A stretch of 64,000 bases of DNA from Pseudomonas sp. SORT22 (GTDB taxonomy: Bacteria; Pseudomonadota; Gammaproteobacteria; Pseudomonadales; Pseudomonadaceae): contig NZ_CP071007.1 in assembly GCF_018417635.1 (NCBI RefSeq), positions 3,348,501 to 3,412,500 of the forward strand. Reading direction: 5' to 3'. The notes below the pieces were generated by a model, which was not told the DNA's origin, searched no databases, and was given only the letters and a program-made list of their open reading frames with translations. Position numbers and translations under genes: made by a program. Positions 61,157 to 64,000 of this stretch are shown in pieces. Within the stretch, counting starts at the first letter, position 1. Each line of letters begins with the position of its first letter.

Positions 61157-61172
61157 TGCAGCGCCCGTGCCA
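61157..61172 (-). promoter_or_regulatory. Sigma-54 promoter of the desulfinase-LLM-ABC operon
   Basis: On the minus strand TGGCACGGGCGCTGCA matches the -24/-12 consensus TGGCACG-N4-TTGCW at all but one position, with exact GG-to-GC spacing. It ends 55 bases before the desulfinase start. Sulfone and sulfonate genes of P. putida (sfn) depend on sigma-54 with the activator SfnR, so this fits sulfur-limitation control. Confidence 0.75.
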
Positions 61173-61176
61173 ACTC

Positions 61177-61244
61177 GGCAAAGCCCTGATTTCATTGGGC
61201 TTTGCCCCTTGCCGCAAGGCGCGACTGCTGATCTGCCAGCAGTC
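61177..61244. promoter_or_regulatory. Two perfect inverted repeats between divergent sigma-54 promoters
   Basis: GGCAAAGCCC-N10-GGGCTTTGCC (61177-61206) and GACTGCTG-N6-CAGCAGTC (61223-61244) are perfect dyads. A related sequence, AAGCCCTGCCCCACGGGGCTTTGCC, follows near 61338-61362. They lie between two sigma-54 promoters, where an enhancer-binding activator must bind, so one or more may be activator sites. The first could instead be a terminator-like hairpin. Confidence 0.45.
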
Positions 61245-61357
61245 GGGCCGCAAGCCTGCTGCTGCCAGAGCAACAATCACCGGCTTACTGCTGCCCCAGC
61301 AACACCCGGCACCGGCAAAAACGCCGCAAGCCCTGCCCCACGGGGCTTTGCCGCCAC

Positions 61358-61373
61358 TGGCACAGAACCTGCT
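61358..61373 (+). promoter_or_regulatory. Sigma-54 promoter of the SfnB/DszC-like gene
   Basis: TGGCACAGAACCTGCT keeps the invariant GG and GC twelve bases apart and agrees with TGGCACG-N4-TTGCW at most positions. It ends 39 bases before the GTG start of the acyl-CoA-dehydrogenase-like gene, appropriate spacing for a sigma-54 start site. It is divergent from the promoter at 61157-61172. Confidence 0.72.
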
Positions 61374-61412
61374 CAAGGCCCTGGGTACCTGTTCATTCAA
61401 GGAAGCCCTATC

Positions 61413-62630
61413 GTGAGTACCCTGCCCCATCGCCTGCACAGCCCCGCCCAGGCCATCGCCGCGGCCCATGAAATTGCCGAGCAAATCGCCGCCCTCGCCG
61501 CCGACCCGTTGCTCAACCGCGAACTGCCCCGGCGCCAGGCGCAGTTATTGTCCGACAGTGGCATCACCGCCATCGGCGTACCGACAGCGCTCGGCGGCCT
61601 GGGCGCGTCGGTCGAGACCATCGTCGAGACCGTGCGGATCATCTCCCGCGCCGACGGCGGCGTCGGCCAGTTGCTGCAGATTCACAACGTGATGCTGCGC
61701 GGCGTGCTCAGCGGCTACCCGGATGCCGTGCGCGACCGGCTGATCGCCGATGTACTGGCCGGCAAGCGCCTGGGCAATGCCCTGGCCGAGGTCGGCGGCA
61801 AGAACAAGTTCGCCCTCAAGACCCGGGTCGAGCGCCGCGCCGATGGCAAGCTGATCCTCAACGGCAGCAAGTTCTACTCCACCGGCGCCTACCTGGCCGA
61901 GTGGATCTCGCTGACCGCCGCCAGCGATGACGGCGGCGCCGGCGTGCTGCTGCAGCGCGACACGCCCGGCCTGACCCTGGTCGATGACTGGGACGCCTTC
62001 GGCCAGAACAACTCGGTCAGCGGCACGGTAATCTTCGACAACATCGAGCTGGACGAGCGCTACGTGCTGCGCCGCCAGGGCCCGATGAAGCGCACCGGCC
62101 TGACCTTCCCGCAGATCCTTCACGCCGCCATCGACACCGGTATCGCCGCCGGCGCCCTGCAGGCCGGCATCGACTACCTTAACCAGCACGCCCGGCCGTG
62201 GGTCGAGAGCGAGGTGGAACGGGCCAGCGACGAGCCGCACATCATTCGCCAGATCGGCGAGTACGCGGTGGCCCTGCGCGCCGCCGAATCACTGCTGCGC
62301 GACGCCGCGCGAACCTTCGACGCCCACGAGCAGGACCCGGACAACAAGGCCCTGCAAGACGAGCTGATCCTTTCGGTGGCCAGCGCCCGCGCCCATTCCG
62401 ATGGCGCTGCGCTGAAGATCTCCAGCGACATCTTCTCGCTGCTCGGCGCCAGCTCATCCTTGAGCAAGTGGAACCTCGACCGTTTCTGGCGCAACGCCCG
62501 GGTGCACACCACCCACGACCCGATCCGCTGGCGCCTGCACCACGTCGGCAACTACTACCTCAACGGCATCGACCCCGGCGAATACACCGCCATCCTCAAT
62601 GCCAAGCAAAAGGCCGGCGCCAACCGCTGA
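61413..62630 (+). CDS. SfnB/DszC-like flavin monooxygenase (acyl-CoA dehydrogenase fold)
   Basis: A 405-residue cytoplasmic flavoprotein of the acyl-CoA-dehydrogenase fold. It belongs to the sulfur-acquisition branch: GVPTALGGLGASVETIVETVRIISRADGGVGQLLQIHN, LNGSKFYSTGA, and the C-terminal LDRFWRNARVHTTHDPIRWRLHHVG, which matches the DszC signature including both His of its RTHSLHDP motif. DszC oxidises sulfide to sulfone with FMNH2 and O2; SfnB is the P. putida relative linked to dimethyl sulfone use. The GTG start at 61413 follows AAGGAA; upstream frame is non-coding. Driven by its own sigma-54 promoter match. Confidence 0.9.
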   Translation: MSTLPHRLHSPAQAIAAAHEIAEQIAALAADPLLNRELPRRQAQLLSDSGITAIGVPTALGGLGASVETIVETVRIISRADGGVGQLLQIHNVMLRGVLSGYPDAVRDRLIADVLAGKRLGNALAEVGGKNKFALKTRVERRADGKLILNGSKFYSTGAYLAEWISLTAASDDGGAGVLLQRDTPGLTLVDDWDAFGQNNSVSGTVIFDNIELDERYVLRRQGPMKRTGLTFPQILHAAIDTGIAAGALQAGIDYLNQHARPWVESEVERASDEPHIIRQIGEYAVALRAAESLLRDAARTFDAHEQDPDNKALQDELILSVASARAHSDGAALKISSDIFSLLGASSSLSKWNLDRFWRNARVHTTHDPIRWRLHHVGNYYLNGIDPGEYTAILNAKQKAGANR

Positions 62631-62661
62631 GCACACACTTTCCTCCTGCCGCGAGTCCTTC

Positions 62662-64000
62662 ATGAGCCCTCGACACCCGCTGCTGCGCAGCCTGGCGATC
62701 TACGGTGAAATGCCCTGGCGTTTCGCCCTGGTCGCCGGGCTGTTCGTTTCCATCAACCTTGGCCTGGTCTGGCAACAATGGCTGATCGGCCACGCCCTCA
62801 ACGAGGTCAGCGCCGGCACGGCGGTGCAGCGCCTGGCCGATGGCAGCCTCGACGGTCAGCGCGCCTGGGGCTGGTTCTGGCTGATCCTCGGCGTGGCCCT
62901 GGGCCGCGCGCTGCTGCAGTACGCCGCCGCCATCGGCTCGCTGATCCTTGGCCAGGCGCTGCTCACGCGCCTGCGCGAGCGCCTGCTGGAGCAGGTGCTG
63001 CGCCTGCACCTGGGCTATCACTGGCAGCACGGCATGGGCGAGATGGTCACCCGCACCACCCGCGATGCCGACAAGGTCCGCGATGCACTGGTGAGCTTCT
63101 GGCGCCAGCTGGTCGAAACGCCGCTGGTGATACTCGCCACCGTCGGCCTGCTGGCCTGGTACCACCCGTGGCTGGCGCTCGGGCCGCTGCTGCTGACGGT
63201 GATCGGTGTGTGGATATTCGTAGTGCAGACCGAGCGCCTGGTCAGCCTCGACCGCGCGGTCGGCGCCGCCTACGACCGGGTCAACCAGGACCTCGCTGAA
63301 GGCATTGGCGCGGTACGGGTGATCAAGTCGTTCGGCCTGCAAGCCCAGCGCATCGACGGCTTCGAGCGTCAGGTCCTGCAGTTCAGCAGCCTGGCACGCC
63401 AGGCCCTGGCCTACGCCAGTTCGCGGATTCCACTGCCGCAAGCGGTGGTGGCGCTGGGGCATGTGTGGATACTGGTGGTGGGCGCGCAATTGGTCGCCGC
63501 CGGCCGGATCGGCATTGGCGAACTGGTCACGTCGCTGCTGATCGCCACCACCCTGGTATTTCGCATCGAAGGCATCGGCCGGGTGATGCAGACCTTCGCC
63601 GACGCCCGCGCCTCGGCCGGGCGGATCTGGCAGTTGCTGGATGCGCCGGCGGCGATTGTCGGCGGCAGTCAGCGCCTGCCCGAGGGGCCGCTGGGGCTGA
63701 GGCTTGAAGACGTCAGTGTCGCCGCCCCTGGCGGTGGCCAGGCGATCCTGCGTCACTGCTCGTTCGAGCTGGCCCCCGGTGAAACCGTCGCCCTGGTCGG
63801 CGCCACCGGCACCGGCAAGAGCCTGCTGGCCAGCCTGTTGCCACGCCTGAGCGATGTTGCCCAGGGCCGTGTGCTGCTCGGCAACGCGCAGTCCGGTTGG
63901 CAGGACATTCGCAACCTGGACCTGCGCGACCTGCGCCGACGCGTGCATGTCCTGCCTCAGGAGAGTTTTCTGTTTGCCGACAGCCTGGCCGCCAACCTGC
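62662..64000 (+). CDS. ABC exporter-type permease/ATPase, 3' end cut by window
   Basis: At least 446 residues of a half-size ABC protein with fused membrane and ATPase domains. Six helices (about 15-300) include LAEGIGAVRVIKSFGLQAQR. The ATPase domain starts near 350 (LRLEDVSVAAPGG) with Walker A VGATGTGKSLLASLL and the Q-loop VLPQESFLFADSLAANL; signature and Walker B lie beyond the window. It is 31 bases after the SfnB-like gene in the same direction, so it may share the sigma-54 promoter. Substrate unknown; another ABC half may follow outside the window. Confidence 0.88.
   Translation, partial: MSPRHPLLRSLAIYGEMPWRFALVAGLFVSINLGLVWQQWLIGHALNEVSAGTAVQRLADGSLDGQRAWGWFWLILGVALGRALLQYAAAIGSLILGQALLTRLRERLLEQVLRLHLGYHWQHGMGEMVTRTTRDADKVRDALVSFWRQLVETPLVILATVGLLAWYHPWLALGPLLLTVIGVWIFVVQTERLVSLDRAVGAAYDRVNQDLAEGIGAVRVIKSFGLQAQRIDGFERQVLQFSSLARQALAYASSRIPLPQAVVALGHVWILVVGAQLVAAGRIGIGELVTSLLIATTLVFRIEGIGRVMQTFADARASAGRIWQLLDAPAAIVGGSQRLPEGPLGLRLEDVSVAAPGGGQAILRHCSFELAPGETVALVGATGTGKSLLASLLPRLSDVAQGRVLLGNAQSGWQDIRNLDLRDLRRRVHVLPQESFLFADSLAANL

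Overview
The window is GC-rich, densely packed chromosomal DNA from a Pseudomonas, most likely of the P. putida/P. entomophila type. The evidence is the gene set (threonine dehydratase ilvA, RND pump, FecIR-type iron signalling, urease, MddA, SfnB-like sulfur genes) and short REP elements of the Pseudomonas 'gatcgcggg...cccgctcccacagg' kind. I saw no tRNA, rRNA, CRISPR array, transposase or integrase.

Layout. 1-2.8 kb: 5' part of ilvA (minus) behind an attenuator with its own Ile/Val/Leu-coding leader peptide, then a PACE efflux gene divergent from a LysR regulator. 2.9-11.2 kb: a five-gene operon, wecB - nfrB - nfrA - DUF4434 - diguanylate cyclase, matching the c-di-GMP-controlled ManNAc glycan (phage N4 receptor, NGR) pathway of E. 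coli, here with its own epimerase and cyclase. 11.4-15.6 kb: an orphan EntF-like, serine-type NRPS plus MbtH. 15.6-22.1 kb: an RstBA-like two-component system divergent from an RND adaptor/permease pair, with three 11-bp direct repeats between them. 22.1-31 kb: mobA, an M16-like protein lacking the HXXEH motif, a YheO regulator with PhzF, ChrA, and a TorF-like porin/amidohydrolase pair with a LuxR-type regulator. 31-35.2 kb: FecI/FecR/TonB receptor with a Fur-like palindrome. 35.2-42 kb: MFS and M14 genes, an AraC/alcohol dehydrogenase pair, a DUF2199 gene, and methanethiol methyltransferase mddA. 42.1-47.6 kb: complete urease operon ureDABCEJFG. 48-50.8 kb: a translationally coupled caspase-like protease and alpha/beta hydrolase. 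50.9-52.8 kb: quinone oxidoreductase and LysR. 52.8-64 kb: an organosulfur cluster.

Two systems deserve most attention. (1) The caspase/hydrolase pair (48062-50796) looks like a self-contained accessory module: a protease with intact His/Cys dyad plus a serine hydrolase in a four-base overlap, behind a 414-bp region without a convincing gene. It could be a defence or cell-death pair, but this is inference. (2) The sulfur cluster (52834-62630) contains homologues of all three chemistries of the Rhodococcus 4S desulfurisation pathway: an LLM flavin monooxygenase (DszA/SsuD-like), a protein that would normally be annotated as an ABC binding protein but keeps the DszB Cys/His/Arg residues and RXGG motif, and an acyl-CoA-dehydrogenase-fold protein with the DszC C-terminal signature. 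They are linked to a complete peptide-type ABC importer and read from two divergent sigma-54 promoter matches about 200 bp apart.

Overall the window combines surface glycan and phage receptor biology, efflux, iron and sulfur scavenging, and nitrogen acquisition. Domain calls come from reading the protein sequences without database searches.
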